A stretch of 64,000 nucleotides of DNA from DASWOJ01 sp964250755 (GCA_964250755.1 CAXUHB010000010.1:49169-113168); one strand, 5' to 3'; shown: positions 1 through 9,382, numbered from the stretch's first letter. Numbers and translations are program-made. Notes: generated by a model not told the origin, from the letters alone.

Positions 1-2
1 GT

Positions 3-1688
3 CGCGTGTGGCCCTACGATCCCGCGGGCTCGCGCCGCACCATGGTCGTGGACGTGTTCGTGGCCCCCTCCGGCTTCGGCAAGTCGGTGCTGGCCAACAC
101 GGTCCTGCTGGCGCTGTGCCTGTCCAACGCCGCGCAGGGCGCGAGCGGCGCCCGGCTGCCGCTGATCGGCAAGCTCGACATCGGCCCCAGCGCCGAGGGG
201 TTCGTGCGCCTGCTGCAGGAGGCGCTGCCGTCCGACCGGAGTGGCGAGGCGGTCTACGTGCCCATGCAGCTCGCGGACGGCTACGAGGTCAACGTGTTCG
301 ACACCCAGGTCGGGTGCCGCAGGCCGCTGCCGCTGGAGCAGGCGTTCCAGCAGAACTTCCTGTCGCTCGGCACCATGCCGATCGACGCCGACACGCCGTT
401 CGAGGGCATGGACCAGCTCGTCGGCTTCGTCCTGGAGGAAGCGTACCGCATGTTCGGGGACAGCGGACCCAACATCAGGCCCAAGCGCTACCAGCCCGGC
501 ACCCTGCCGGAGGTGGACGCGGCCCTGCGCCGCCACGGCGCCGCGCTGGAGGACGAGCCCTGGTGGTGGGACGTGGTGGACGCGCTGTGCCGCGCCGAGG
601 AGTGGCGACTGGCGGAGCAGGCGCAGCGCCACGCCGTGCCGATCCTCCAGGATCTGGTCACGGCCGCACGCTCCCCGCAGGTCAAGGACATGTTCAGCAA
701 GGTGCGGGCCGAGACCACCGAGCAGACGGTCGAGCTGTTCGAGCGCTACATCAAGGCGCTGATCCGTCGCTACCCGACGCTCAACAAGCCCACCCGCCTC
801 GACTTCGGCCCGGCGCGGGTGATCGTTCTGGACCTGGAGGCGGTCGCCCCCACCGGCAGCGCCGAGGCCGACCGCCAGACCGACCTCATGTACCTGCTGG
901 GCCGTCACATCCTGGCGCGCAACTTCTTCCTGCGGCCCAAGTACGTCGCCCACGTGCCGGAGCTGGTGCGGGCCTACCACGCCAAGCGCTTCGCCGAGAT
1001 CTACGAGGCGACCAAGCGGCTGGACTACGACGAGTATCACCGCACCAAGGGGCGCCGCTTCGTGCGCGCCCAGGTGGAGCTGGACCGCCGCGAGGGGCGC
1101 AAGCACAACATGCAGCTCAGCCTGAGCAGCCAGCGCATGGAGGACTTCGGCGACGACTTGGTGAGCCAGAGCACGGGCCGCTTCATCCTGGGCGCCGGCG
1201 ATGAGAAGGAGGCGGAGGACATCATCAGCCGCTTCCGGCTGACCGCCGCCGCGGCCGAGGTGATCCGCCACCGGCTGAAAGGACCGTTCGAGGACGGCAG
1301 CGGCTCGCCATTCCTGGCCATCGTGACCGCCGACAACGTGACGTTCGAGCAGATGCTGGTGAACAGCCTCGGCCCCGTCGAGCTGTGGGCGTTCAGCACC
1401 ACGCCAGGCGACGTGGCGCTGCGCAACCGGCTCTACGAGCGGGTGGGCTTCACCGAGGGGCTGCGGCGCCTGGCGCGCGTGTTCCCGGCGGGGACGGCCA
1501 GGGCTGAAGTGGAGGAGCGCAAGAACGCGCGCCTGCGCCGCGGCGAGGAAGGTGCGCGCGCGCAGGCCGGCGTCGTGGAGGACCTGGCTGCCGAACTGGT
1601 GGATGGGCGGGGACTTGGCATCGTGCTGCGGCAGCACCGGGCAGGCATCGACGCCCATGAGACTGCGGAGCAGGACGCCGACGCATGA
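3..1688 (+). CDS. dotO: DotO/IcmB-type T4SS ATPase, 3' part
   Basis: The reading frame is open at the left edge, so only the C-terminal ~560 residues are visible; family members (DotO/IcmB, TraU of IncI plasmids) are about 1,000 residues. Residues just inside the edge include a P-loop-like GFGKS preceded by VAPSG, followed by the long helical C-terminal region with paired LSSQRMEDFGDD and VTADN segments typical of this VirB4-like family. It is the cytoplasmic energy-providing ATPase of Dot/Icm-type conjugation systems. It ends just before the convergent Fic gene, which separates it from dotD. Identification rests on recalled family resemblance and on the dot/icm neighbours. Confidence 0.8.
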   Translation, partial: RVWPYDPAGSRRTMVVDVFVAPSGFGKSVLANTVLLALCLSNAAQGASGARLPLIGKLDIGPSAEGFVRLLQEALPSDRSGEAVYVPMQLADGYEVNVFDTQVGCRRPLPLEQAFQQNFLSLGTMPIDADTPFEGMDQLVGFVLEEAYRMFGDSGPNIRPKRYQPGTLPEVDAALRRHGAALEDEPWWWDVVDALCRAEEWRLAEQAQRHAVPILQDLVTAARSPQVKDMFSKVRAETTEQTVELFERYIKALIRRYPTLNKPTRLDFGPARVIVLDLEAVAPTGSAEADRQTDLMYLLGRHILARNFFLRPKYVAHVPELVRAYHAKRFAEIYEATKRLDYDEYHRTKGRRFVRAQVELDRREGRKHNMQLSLSSQRMEDFGDDLVSQSTGRFILGAGDEKEAEDIISRFRLTAAAAEVIRHRLKGPFEDGSGSPFLAIVTADNVTFEQMLVNSLGPVELWAFSTTPGDVALRNRLYERVGFTEGLRRLARVFPAGTARAEVEERKNARLRRGEEGARAQAGVVEDLAAELVDGRGLGIVLRQHRAGIDAHETAEQDADA

Positions 1689-1707
1689 GGCGTCCGCTAA
1701 ACGTGAG

Positions 1708-3249
1708 CTATCCGGTCGGGTCGAAGGCGTCCTGGTAGAGCGCCTCGATCTCGGCAGCCTCCCCGTCCGACAGCGCCGCGAACTCCTTGGCACGTGCGCG
1801 TTCCGACAGGCGCCCGCCGCCTTGGGCCAGGAAGGTCCGGAGCAGGTCGGCGTGCCGGTCCGGCATGTCCACGATCCGCTGCACGCCAGCGGCGAACCTG
1901 TCGAAGGCTTCGAGGAAGCGGACCTCGTCCGGCAGGTCCTGCTCGACCGTTTGCTCGACGCAGGCGTAGAGGAACTCGGCGTGCGCGGTGGCATCGAAGT
2001 AGCGGTAGAAGTCTCCCGTGTCGTTCAGCACCTCGACGTTTCGGTCGTCGGTCGGGCGCCACTCGATGAGGGGCAGCAGCGGCCCTGAGTAGCTCTCCAG
2101 CACGGCGCGGTAGGCGGGCAGCTGCCTGAGGATGGCGGCGCTGACGGGGAACACCAGGCCGGGCGGGTTGTAGGCGGCGGCGGCCAGGGCGTGGTGTATG
2201 AGCCAGCGGTGCAGGCGGCCGTTGCCGTCCACGAACGGGTGGGCGTACACGAAGCCGAACGCCACGGCCGCCGCCGCGACGACGGGATCAAGCCGGCCCG
2301 CCACGGCCCGCGCCTCGTAGGCGACCATGCCCTCGACGAGGCTGGCCAGGTCCTCCGGCCGGGCGCTGACGTGGTCGGGAACCGGTTCGCCCGTGACCCG
2401 GTCGTGGACCCCGACGAAGCTCCCCTCGTCGCGCAGCCCAAGGCGGACGAAGCGCGCGTCGCCGATCACGATGCGCTGCAGGCGCTCCAGTTCGGCGACG
2501 CTGAGCGGCCGCGTGCCGGCCTGGGCGATGGCCTGCCCCCAGCGGGCGGCGCGGGCGCCGGTCGGACGCTCGCCCTCAATGGCGAACGACGACCTGGAGT
2601 CGTTGAGCAGCAGGAAGGCAGCGGCTCGGGCCATGAGGTCGGGGCGCGTGCGGCCACTGATCTCCCGGGCGCGGGCGTCCAGGCCCTTGTCGACCATCTC
2701 TTGAAGGCGTGCGGTCCGCCGCACGAGGGGGCAGAAGGCGCGGGTGCCGGGCAGGTTGTCCAGCACCTTGTGGCGCGTGGAGCCGCGCCCTGGCTGGATG
2801 GCGAACTGCAGGTCGGGATCAAGGACAGGGACCAGGCCCACCTTGCCGGGGTCAGGCACGCCAAGGTCGCGGCCGGTCAGCCACTCGTACAGGAACCAGA
2901 CCCGGCGGGCGGCGCCGCCCGTCGGCGTGGCGCGCACGAAGGCCACGACATCCGCGGCCGGCACGGCCTTGAACAGCGCCGCCAGGATGGCGAGGTCAAC
3001 GCCCTCCCACCGCAGGGCGAAGGTCAGGTGACCGGCGAGGCTCGGTGCCGGCTGGTGCCGGGGCGTCAGCAGGAGCCAGTCGGACGTGGACTGCGGCCTG
3101 TGCCGGGTGGCGGTGGCTGCCAGGCGTGGCGGCATCGGCAGTTGGAGGGCGTAGCGGTCCATCAACGCCGCGTAGCCGGCCGGGACGGCTACCTCCGGCA
3201 GGAGCCGGCCGCGGAAGTCGCTGGTTGGCTGCGCGGCCCAGTCGCCCAA
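1708..3249 (-). CDS. Fic family AMP-transferase (self-inhibited type)
   Basis: A 513-residue Fic protein. The canonical motif HPFVDGNGRLHR lies near residues 335-346 and supplies the catalytic His and the ATP-binding GNGR. About 120 residues earlier, SFAIEG matches the inhibitory-helix pattern (S/T)xxxE(G/N), so this is a class II Fic in which the inhibitor is in the same chain and no separate antitoxin is needed. The TTG at 3249 is chosen because GGAGAG stands 7 nt upstream; a longer frame reaches 3327. The gene is reversed relative to the flanking transfer genes and separates dotO from dotD, so it looks like inserted cargo. Substrate unknown; a toxin, a defence role or translocated-effector cargo are all possible. 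Confidence 0.85.
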   Translation of the reverse strand: MGDWAAQPTSDFRGRLLPEVAVPAGYAALMDRYALQLPMPPRLAATATRHRPQSTSDWLLLTPRHQPAPSLAGHLTFALRWEGVDLAILAALFKAVPAADVVAFVRATPTGGAARRVWFLYEWLTGRDLGVPDPGKVGLVPVLDPDLQFAIQPGRGSTRHKVLDNLPGTRAFCPLVRRTARLQEMVDKGLDARAREISGRTRPDLMARAAAFLLLNDSRSSFAIEGERPTGARAARWGQAIAQAGTRPLSVAELERLQRIVIGDARFVRLGLRDEGSFVGVHDRVTGEPVPDHVSARPEDLASLVEGMVAYEARAVAGRLDPVVAAAAVAFGFVYAHPFVDGNGRLHRWLIHHALAAAAYNPPGLVFPVSAAILRQLPAYRAVLESYSGPLLPLIEWRPTDDRNVEVLNDTGDFYRYFDATAHAEFLYACVEQTVEQDLPDEVRFLEAFDRFAAGVQRIVDMPDRHADLLRTFLAQGGGRLSERARAKEFAALSDGEAAEIEALYQDAFDPTG

Positions 3250-3500
3250 GGTTGGTCTCTCCGTCCCAGGGGGGCTTCGGCTTCTGTGCCGCTGATGCCA
3301 CCAGCTTTCACCATCCGTGAAAATCAACCATCCGGCTACGGTTTTTGTGAAATCCCTTCACCTCCTGCCAAGGTTTGGCCGTTGGAGCTTGTTCGGTGGT
3401 GGGCAGGGCTGACCATGTGGGCGCCGTGACGGCGCGACGTGCCGATGCTGCGGGCGCCTGCATGTCGTCCTGAACTCGGCATTCCGCTGTCAGGCCGTGC

Positions 3501-3514
3501 TGGTTCGCAACGGG
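3501..3514 (+). promoter_or_regulatory. Transfer-regulon motif upstream of dotD
   Basis: The 14-mer TGGTTCGCAACGGG lies 38 nt before the dotD start in the 303-bp gap that follows the Fic gene. The same motif, at a similar distance, precedes the relaxase operon and other operons of this window. It could be an operator or part of a promoter; no clear -35/-10 pair is seen. Confidence 0.5.
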
Positions 3515-3552
3515 TCTTCGTAGCGTCCCCGCAGCAACGGGGAGCTTCTGTC

Positions 3553-4032
3553 ATGACGCGTAGCCGCTTTCTTCCATTGGCCGGGTGCGGGGCACTTGCC
3601 CTGCTGTCCGCCTGTGCCGGGACCGGGAAGGTCGCACCCGATGTGGACGCGACCGGCATGCCGAGCGCCGAGGTGGCGCTGCAGCGCAGCGTCGAGCGTG
3701 TCGACGCCGCCATGCGCGACCTCGGCGGCAGGGACGTCGCGGGCAGGCCCACGCCGGTGGCACCGGCCGTGATCCCGGCCGAGCTGCGCCGGCCCGTCAC
3801 CTGGTCCTGGTCCGGCCCGCTCGACGCGGGTGCCAAGGTGCTCGCCGACCGCATCGGCTACCGCCTGGTCGTCACCGCGGCACCCGGGGCCGCCCCGGTC
3901 GAGGTCGCCGTCGCGATGCAGGACGCGCGCATCCTCGACCTGTTCGAGGCGCTCGGCACCGCCGCCGGCGTGCGGGCGACCGTCATCGTCGATCCCGATC
4001 ACCACCAGGTCGAGGTGCGCCACAATGCATAG
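3553..4032 (+). CDS. dotD: DotD-like outer-membrane lipoprotein
   Basis: A 159-residue protein with a lipoprotein signal: charged start, hydrophobic stretch and lipobox LSAC with the acylated Cys at residue 21. It matches the DotD/TraH family in size, in the C-terminal secretin-N1-like fold region (around KVLADRIGYRLVV) and in position directly before dotC. DotD, DotC and DotH form the outer-membrane core of Dot/Icm machines. The start is the ATG with GGGGAG 9 nt upstream. It overlaps dotC by 8 bp, which suggests coupled translation. Confidence 0.85.
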   Translation: MTRSRFLPLAGCGALALLSACAGTGKVAPDVDATGMPSAEVALQRSVERVDAAMRDLGGRDVAGRPTPVAPAVIPAELRRPVTWSWSGPLDAGAKVLADRIGYRLVVTAAPGAAPVEVAVAMQDARILDLFEALGTAAGVRATVIVDPDHHQVEVRHNA

Positions 4033-5101
4033 GCACCTCACGCTCCGTGGCCTGCTCGGCGCGGCCACCCTCCTCGCCGGCCTGGCTATCGGCCTGCCCG
4101 CGTTTGCGGCGCGCGCCGGGGACCCTGTGGACAGCCCCGTGCCGCCCATCCCCGATCTCGGCCAGGTGGACCAGGCGGCGCACACGCTCGCCAGCCCGCT
4201 CAACACGCCCGTCACCGGCTCCAGCACGCAGCCGGTCGTCATCGGTGGCGAGCGCCCGCCCTCCCTGGAGGCGTTGCAAGCCGCCCGGCCCGGCTTCAAC
4301 CCAAGTGCCGGCCTGTCCGGGCCGCGCGGGGAGGCGCTGCACGAGGCGGCCCTGAGCTTCGGCGCCCGCGGCGGCCTGGCGGCGCGCGGCTTCGCGCTGA
4401 ACGAGATCCTGCGCCGCTACGAGAGCCGCCTCGACGCGGCCTACGACTTCCAGGCCCTTGTCGTGCAGGTCGGCTCCGGCCAGACCCTGATGCGCCCCCC
4501 GGTGGTGACGGAAGCGCAGATGGCGTTCGCGCTGGGCGACGGCGGCCAGGTCGCGCGCGAAACCGGTCGCGTCTACGAGATCACCCGCCAGGCGTCGCTC
4601 ACCTCGGCACCGCCGAACTGGCGCAGCTACCTCGTGCGCGCCTGGGTGAACCCAACGCCGCCGCCCGACGACCTGCGCCCGCGCAGCTCGGAGGAGGTGG
4701 ACTACTGGAACAAGTGGGTGGCCGAGGGCTGGGCCAAGGGCGAGCGGCAGGCAGTGGAGATCTTCCTGTCCGACCTGGGGCGGCTGGAGCGCGACTTGGT
4801 CGGCATGGCGCGCTACCGCGTGCTGCTCCGCGCCGGCCTGGTCAAGCAGCCGCGCGTGGCCCTCGCCAACCGCGCCGTGCAGGGCGGGCGCAACACGATG
4901 CGGGTGGACGACCGCACCGTCACCATCACCGACCAGCCCGGCCTCAACCCGAACCGGCGCCGGTGGCGCGGCGGCCCGCCGGACATGACGCTGCCCCCGG
5001 CCACGCCCGCGCAGGGCGCGCAGCCCGTATCCAGCCCGCCCACCCTGCCCTACGCCCGCGACGCCGCGGCCGACGCAAGCGCGCTTCGGATTGCACGATG
5101 A
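4025..5101 (+). CDS. dotC: DotC-like T4SS outer-membrane core protein
   Basis: A 358-residue exported protein of the DotC/TraI (IncI) family. It starts inside the end of dotD with GAGG upstream and has an N-terminal signal peptide of about 30 residues ending near LPAFA-ARA. The conserved DotC body follows, including the stretch RGFALNEILRRYE near residue 120 and a WxxYLVRAW segment. Legionella DotC is a lipoprotein; here the signal peptide has no cysteine at the cleavage region, so it may be processed by signal peptidase I instead. The stop overlaps the dotB start (ATGA). Confidence 0.88.
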   Translation: MHRHLTLRGLLGAATLLAGLAIGLPAFAARAGDPVDSPVPPIPDLGQVDQAAHTLASPLNTPVTGSSTQPVVIGGERPPSLEALQAARPGFNPSAGLSGPRGEALHEAALSFGARGGLAARGFALNEILRRYESRLDAAYDFQALVVQVGSGQTLMRPPVVTEAQMAFALGDGGQVARETGRVYEITRQASLTSAPPNWRSYLVRAWVNPTPPPDDLRPRSSEEVDYWNKWVAEGWAKGERQAVEIFLSDLGRLERDLVGMARYRVLLRAGLVKQPRVALANRAVQGGRNTMRVDDRTVTITDQPGLNPNRRRWRGGPPDMTLPPATPAQGAQPVSSPPTLPYARDAAADASALRIAR

Positions 5102-6291
5102 GCCAGATCGCGCGCGTCCCGCTTGGCGGGCAGCCGGAAGAAGGCACGGTGCTACCCGCTCCGGACGGCTGCGGCCTCTGGCCCGGCGAGGGGCCGGTGT
5201 TCACCCGCGAGTGCCTGGACGGGCTCTACATCTGGGCCTACCGCCTGGGCGCGTCCGATGTGCGGCTGCAAACCAACCGCCCCGTGTTCATCCAGCTTCA
5301 TGGCCGGCTGCGTCCGGCCACGTCGCGCCCGCTGACGGAAACGGAGGTCGAGGAGGCGGTGAACCGCCTGTACGGCTCGGACGGCCAGGCCCGGCTCAAG
5401 GGCGGCGAGGACTTCGACGTGTCCTACGAGGTGCTGCCGGACCGGCGCACCCGCATGCGCTTCCGCGTCAACGCGACTGCCATCCTCAGCCGCGGCGACG
5501 ACGGCGCCGAGGTCGTGTCCCGCACCCTGCCCGCCAAGGCCCCGACCCTCGCCTCCCTTGCCGTCGAGCAGGGCATCCTCGACGCCTGCAAGCCCGCGGA
5601 CGGCATCGTGCTCGTCGCCGGCGGCACCGGCAACGGCAAGAGCACGCTGCTCGCCGCCATGGTGCGCGACATGCTGGAGGAGCCGGACAGCCACAGGGCC
5701 ATCCTGGAGTACGCAGCCCCGACCGAGTTCGTGTTCGACGACGTGCGCCCGGGTGCCGCGACCATCGCGCAGAGCGAGATACCCCGCCACCTGCCCTCCT
5801 TTGCGGCGGCGATCCGCAACGCCATGCGGCGCGCGCCCGACGCGATCGTGGTCGGCGAGTGCCGGGACGAGGAGACCATGACCGCGGCCGTGGACGCCGC
5901 CATCACCCAGCACGCCGTCTACACCACGATCCACGCCGGGCGGAACGCCGACACCCTGCAGCGGGTGGTCAGCCTGTGCCCGGACGGCAAGCGGCGGGCG
6001 CTCACGGTGGCCTTCGCGCAGTCGCTGCGCCTGGTCGTCAACCAGCGCCTGGTGCCGAGCACGGACGGGCGCCGCACGCCGCTGCGCGAGTTCCTGGTGT
6101 TCGACACCGCCCTGCGCCGCCGCTTTCTGGACACCGACCCCGACCGCTGGCCGGCGCTCGCCCAGGACGTGCTGGAGGCCGGCACGCATGGCCAGTCCTT
6201 CGGCGTGGCCGTGCGGCGCGCGCTGGCCGAGGGGCGGATCACCGGGGACGAGGCGCACGCCCGCCTGAAGGAGTGGGGATATGTGGCGTAA
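5098..6291 (+). CDS. dotB: DotB-like secretion ATPase (VirB11 type)
   Basis: A 397-residue PilT/VirB11-like hexameric ATPase, matching DotB/TraJ (IncI). The Walker A motif GGTGNGKST is at residues 175-183; an Asp-box-like ILEYAAPTEF, a Walker B region near VVGECRDEETM and a His-box (HAVYTTIHAG) follow in the family order. It docks on the cytoplasmic side of the Dot/Icm channel and powers assembly or substrate transfer. Start by ATGA overlap with dotC. An 11-bp overlap with icmT follows. Confidence 0.93.
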   Translation: MSQIARVPLGGQPEEGTVLPAPDGCGLWPGEGPVFTRECLDGLYIWAYRLGASDVRLQTNRPVFIQLHGRLRPATSRPLTETEVEEAVNRLYGSDGQARLKGGEDFDVSYEVLPDRRTRMRFRVNATAILSRGDDGAEVVSRTLPAKAPTLASLAVEQGILDACKPADGIVLVAGGTGNGKSTLLAAMVRDMLEEPDSHRAILEYAAPTEFVFDDVRPGAATIAQSEIPRHLPSFAAAIRNAMRRAPDAIVVGECRDEETMTAAVDAAITQHAVYTTIHAGRNADTLQRVVSLCPDGKRRALTVAFAQSLRLVVNQRLVPSTDGRRTPLREFLVFDTALRRRFLDTDPDRWPALAQDVLEAGTHGQSFGVAVRRALAEGRITGDEAHARLKEWGYVA

Positions 6292-6529
6292 CACCATGCT
6301 GCCGATCAGGTTCTATGCCGTGGACGCGCGGGCGCTGGTGCCGTTCTTCGTGTGGCTGCTGCACTGGAGCTGGGGCACCTTCTACGTGGCGCTGGCCGGC
6401 ATCGCCGCCTTCGCCGTGCTGGAGTGGTGCGGCCTCACCTTCCCGGCCGCCCTGCGCACCCTGCGCCGCCTCGCCGTGGGCCGCACCCGCTCCGCCGTCC
6501 CCACCTGGAAGAAGAGGAGGTTCGCATGA
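6281..6529 (+). CDS. icmT: IcmT-like small T4SS membrane protein
   Basis: An 82-residue protein that opens with WRNTMLPIRFYAVDARAL, the hallmark of the IcmT/TraK (IncI) family, followed by two hydrophobic segments (near residues 22-36 and 38-50) and a basic tail. Length matches the family (about 85). IcmT is an inner-membrane accessory of the Dot/Icm machine. It overlaps dotB upstream and the next gene downstream (ATGA), so it is translated within the dot operon. Confidence 0.9.
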   Translation: MWRNTMLPIRFYAVDARALVPFFVWLLHWSWGTFYVALAGIAAFAVLEWCGLTFPAALRTLRRLAVGRTRSAVPTWKKRRFA

Positions 6530-7116
6530 GCGAGCCCGTCCCGCCTGCCCCGTCCATGCCGGAGCCGCCGCCGGTGATGGCCCGCCTCGACCCGCCAGCC
6601 GACGTGCAGGAGGCCGTGGCGGCGGCGCTGCGCGCCTGCCACTCCTGGCAATCCGTCGTCGTACCGCGTCCCACCCCCGCCGAAGGCCGGGCGCCACCCT
6701 CGTTCATGCCGCAGACGGTCGAGGCCGGGGTCTGCGACCTGATCGACAACTGGCCGCACGGTGCCGAGCAGGCCGCCCATGCCGCACTGGGCGCAGGCGT
6801 CGCGCTCGGCCTTGCCGGCGTCGCCGTGTTCTTGGCGGTGCGGGGCATGGCCCGGTGGTTCGGCAGGACGCGACACGGGTGGTGGCTGCGGGACCATCTG
6901 CGCGAGCCGTGGCGTGACGCCCAGATTGGGTGCGTCGGCGGCGTGCTCGGCTTCGTGGCTGGTGCGCTCCTGCATGCGCTGCTGGGGAAGCTGGGCGCGA
7001 ACGCGCCAGCGGTGGCCTACGCCTGCTGGCTGGGCGGCGCTCTCCTCGGCGCATGCGGCCTGGTCCTGGCACGCCGCCGCGGCGTGTTGCCGGTGAACGG
7101 GTGGGCGCGCCCGTGA
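6526..7116 (+). CDS. Polytopic membrane protein of the dot operon, unknown
   Basis: A 196-residue protein, not recognised. The N-terminal third is rich in Pro and Ala. The rest has about four hydrophobic segments (around residues 84-106, 138-156 and 164-185) with glycine-rich helices. The start is supported by AGGAGG 6 nt upstream and by ATGA overlap with icmT; the end overlaps the next gene (GTGA). The slot after icmT is taken by traL in IncI plasmids, but no clear sequence match can be claimed. Probably an inner-membrane accessory of transfer. Confidence 0.7.
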   Translation: MSEPVPPAPSMPEPPPVMARLDPPADVQEAVAAALRACHSWQSVVVPRPTPAEGRAPPSFMPQTVEAGVCDLIDNWPHGAEQAAHAALGAGVALGLAGVAVFLAVRGMARWFGRTRHGWWLRDHLREPWRDAQIGCVGGVLGFVAGALLHALLGKLGANAPAVAYACWLGGALLGACGLVLARRRGVLPVNGWARP

Positions 7117-7601
7117 GCGGGCGCACCCTGGACGTGGTGGAGGTCGGGGCCGTGCTGCGGGTGCTGCTGCAAGGCGGCAAGCCGGTCTATGCGGCCGACC
7201 CCGGGACGGGCGAGCTGGCCGAGATCAGCCCGCACCTCGCCGCAGCGCCACACGGCTTCCTGCCGCTGTTCCTCGCCGCCGGCGACACGGTGTGGCGGGA
7301 AGCGACGGGTCGCCGCCTGGGCGTGGACCTGCGGCGCGATCCCGACACGGTGCTCGGCTTCAGGGCGCACGGGGTGGCCCCGGGTCCGGCGTCCCCCGTC
7401 CTGCTCAGCATGATGGAGGCCATCGCCCAGGCCGAGCGGCCGGACATGCTGCTGGTCAACGATCTCAGGAGCGGCTGGGCCGCGGCGCAGGATCGGATGC
7501 GCCGGGCCACGCCGAAGCCTGCTGCAGGTCCGGCGGCCCCCGCCGCATCCGCCAAAGCCGTTCCACCCCACCGCATCCGCCGTGGAGGACCCCGACCATG
7601 A
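7113..7601 (+). CDS. Unknown protein of the dot operon
   Basis: A 162-residue soluble-looking protein starting at a GTG that overlaps the previous stop codon (GTGA) and ending in overlap with the next ATG. No signal peptide and no strong membrane segment. The C-terminal 35 residues are Pro/Ala-rich and basic. Family not recognised. Tight coupling on both sides puts it in the transfer operon. Confidence 0.6.
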   Translation: MSGRTLDVVEVGAVLRVLLQGGKPVYAADPGTGELAEISPHLAAAPHGFLPLFLAAGDTVWREATGRRLGVDLRRDPDTVLGFRAHGVAPGPASPVLLSMMEAIAQAERPDMLLVNDLRSGWAAAQDRMRRATPKPAAGPAAPAASAKAVPPHRIRRGGPRP

Positions 7602-8209
7602 CAAGAAACACGCCCATGCGCTCGCCGTGGTGGCGCGCCGCGCCGCTGCTGGCCGCGCTGCTGCCGCCGGCGCCCGCGCTCGCCTCGCAGTACCGGGACG
7701 CGCCGGGGCTGGTCGGCATCCCCGTGGCGGTTCCCGGCACGGCCGGGCGCATCATCGAGCGGTGCATCCTGGCCGCCGCGGCGGCGCACCGCGTGCCCCC
7801 GGCCGTGCTGGTCATCCTGCTCAACGTCGAGGGCGGGCAGCTAGGGCGGGTTAGCGGCAACACGAACGCCACCGTGGACATCGGCCCCATGCAGGTCAAC
7901 GAGATCTGGCTGCCCGACCTGGCCCGGCACTGGCGCACCTCGGTCCCGCAGGCGTTCGAGGCGCTGCGCGACGACCTCTGCTTCAACGTCGAGGGCGGGG
8001 CCTGGATCCTGCGCCGCGGCCTGGACGAGGCGCGCGGCGACTTCTGGGAGGGGGTAGGCACCTACCATTCCCACGATCCCGGCCACAAGGCGGACTACCT
8101 GCGCAAGGTCCTGATCCAGGCGCTGCGGCTACAGGCCGGCACTGGGCGCGGCCGCACCGTGTCGCCCGCCGCCGCGGCGGGACCGGCGCCAGTGACCGGA
8201 AGGCGATAG
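7598..8209 (+). CDS. Lytic transglycosylase (VirB1-like), exported
   Basis: A 203-residue protein with a signal peptide ending near ALA-SQY. It then has the lysozyme-like fold with the catalytic Glu in LLNVEGGQLGRV and the family motif DIGPMQVN, followed by a GTYHS segment. This enzyme class opens peptidoglycan for assembly of the secretion channel. GGAGG lies 9 nt before the ATG, which overlaps the previous stop. It is the first of two exported wall-active proteins in the transfer region; the other is at 19.3 kb. Confidence 0.88.
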   Translation: MTRNTPMRSPWWRAAPLLAALLPPAPALASQYRDAPGLVGIPVAVPGTAGRIIERCILAAAAAHRVPPAVLVILLNVEGGQLGRVSGNTNATVDIGPMQVNEIWLPDLARHWRTSVPQAFEALRDDLCFNVEGGAWILRRGLDEARGDFWEGVGTYHSHDPGHKADYLRKVLIQALRLQAGTGRGRTVSPAAAAGPAPVTGRR

Positions 8210-8212
8210 GCG

Positions 8213-9382
8213 ATGGCGCACTCCTCGTCCGGCTACTCCAACAGGTCCGCGGAGGATGGCCTGCTGATCGCCGGCATCATTGCCGTCCTGCTGGGCGGCT
8301 TCGCCTGGCTGGCCTGGTTCCTGTTCCACCGCCAGATCGCGGCCGGCGTCATCGGCATCCAGCACTGGCAGATGGGCTGGATTGGGCACGTCACGGACCG
8401 CTACGCCCTCCTCGACGCGCAGGTGCTCGCCACCGACCCGGCCAGCGTCAAGCTGGGCCAGCTCTGGCGCCTGCTGCACAACGTCGGCGCGTTCTTCCGC
8501 TGGCCCGCCGCGGCGCTCGTCCTTGTCCTGGCCCTGGCCTGCTTGCTCTACAACGCGCCGAGCCAGTTCACGCGCCACCTGGACTTGCAGGGCCTCATGC
8601 GGGAGCACGCCCGGACCTTCCGGGCGTCTTCCGCCTACGTCGAGCGCGGCCTTGCCCTGGTGAAGCCTGCCGACGGCGAACCGCGCCCAGCCGATCCGGC
8701 GCTGCGCGCGGAGGAATGGGTCGCCCGCTTCGCCACCTGGGACGGCCACTACGACGAGGAAGGCGCGGCGCTTGAGCTGACGCGCCAGCTCGGGGCCGAG
8801 TGGCGCGGCGTGGAGAAGGCCGCACCGCATGTCCGCTGCATGTTCGCAGCCTTTGCCCTGCACGCCGGGCGCAAGCGGGACGAGGCAATGCAGCTGCTCG
8901 GCGACCTGGCCGCCTCGCTGCCGGACGGGCGTGGCGACGGCCCGGCCGGGCCTGCCCAGCCACTTGCCTTCTCGCCGGAGGCCCTCGCGCGGGCCGATGC
9001 GGTCCTGACCGATGTCATCCTGGTCGCGCCCTGTGCCGCTGTTGCCGCAAGGCACGGCTTCACGGCGCCGGCGATGATGTCCGTGCTGACCATGGCGCGA
9101 TCGCAAGCCGGGGTGCTGGCGCCAGCGGCGTTCAACGCCCTGAAGCTTGTGGATCGGCGGCTCTGGTACGCGCTGCACAGCCTGGGCTTCCCCGGCGGGC
9201 AGAACCCGGCCGAGCAGCCCAACCCGCGCATCGAGGCAGTGGGCGCCCGCGACCACTGGGCCGCCGAGCGCGACGCCGGCCAGCCCCTGCCCGTCCCCTC
9301 CCTGGCGCGTGCGCTCGCCGTGGTTCGCAAGGCCGTGGACCAGGCTGCTGGTCCCACCCCTGAACCGGAGACCGCAGCATGA
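8213..9382 (+). CDS. dotM: DotM/IcmP-like coupling-complex protein
   Basis: A 389-residue inner-membrane protein with two N-terminal transmembrane segments (about residues 20-40 and 97-117) and a long cytoplasmic domain. Length, topology and position before the DotL-like gene match DotM/IcmP and TrbA of IncI plasmids. With DotL it forms the type IV coupling complex that recruits substrates. It follows the transglycosylase by 3 bp and overlaps the next gene (ATGA). Confidence 0.87.
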   Translation: MAHSSSGYSNRSAEDGLLIAGIIAVLLGGFAWLAWFLFHRQIAAGVIGIQHWQMGWIGHVTDRYALLDAQVLATDPASVKLGQLWRLLHNVGAFFRWPAAALVLVLALACLLYNAPSQFTRHLDLQGLMREHARTFRASSAYVERGLALVKPADGEPRPADPALRAEEWVARFATWDGHYDEEGAALELTRQLGAEWRGVEKAAPHVRCMFAAFALHAGRKRDEAMQLLGDLAASLPDGRGDGPAGPAQPLAFSPEALARADAVLTDVILVAPCAAVAARHGFTAPAMMSVLTMARSQAGVLAPAAFNALKLVDRRLWYALHSLGFPGGQNPAEQPNPRIEAVGARDHWAAERDAGQPLPVPSLARALAVVRKAVDQAAGPTPEPETAA

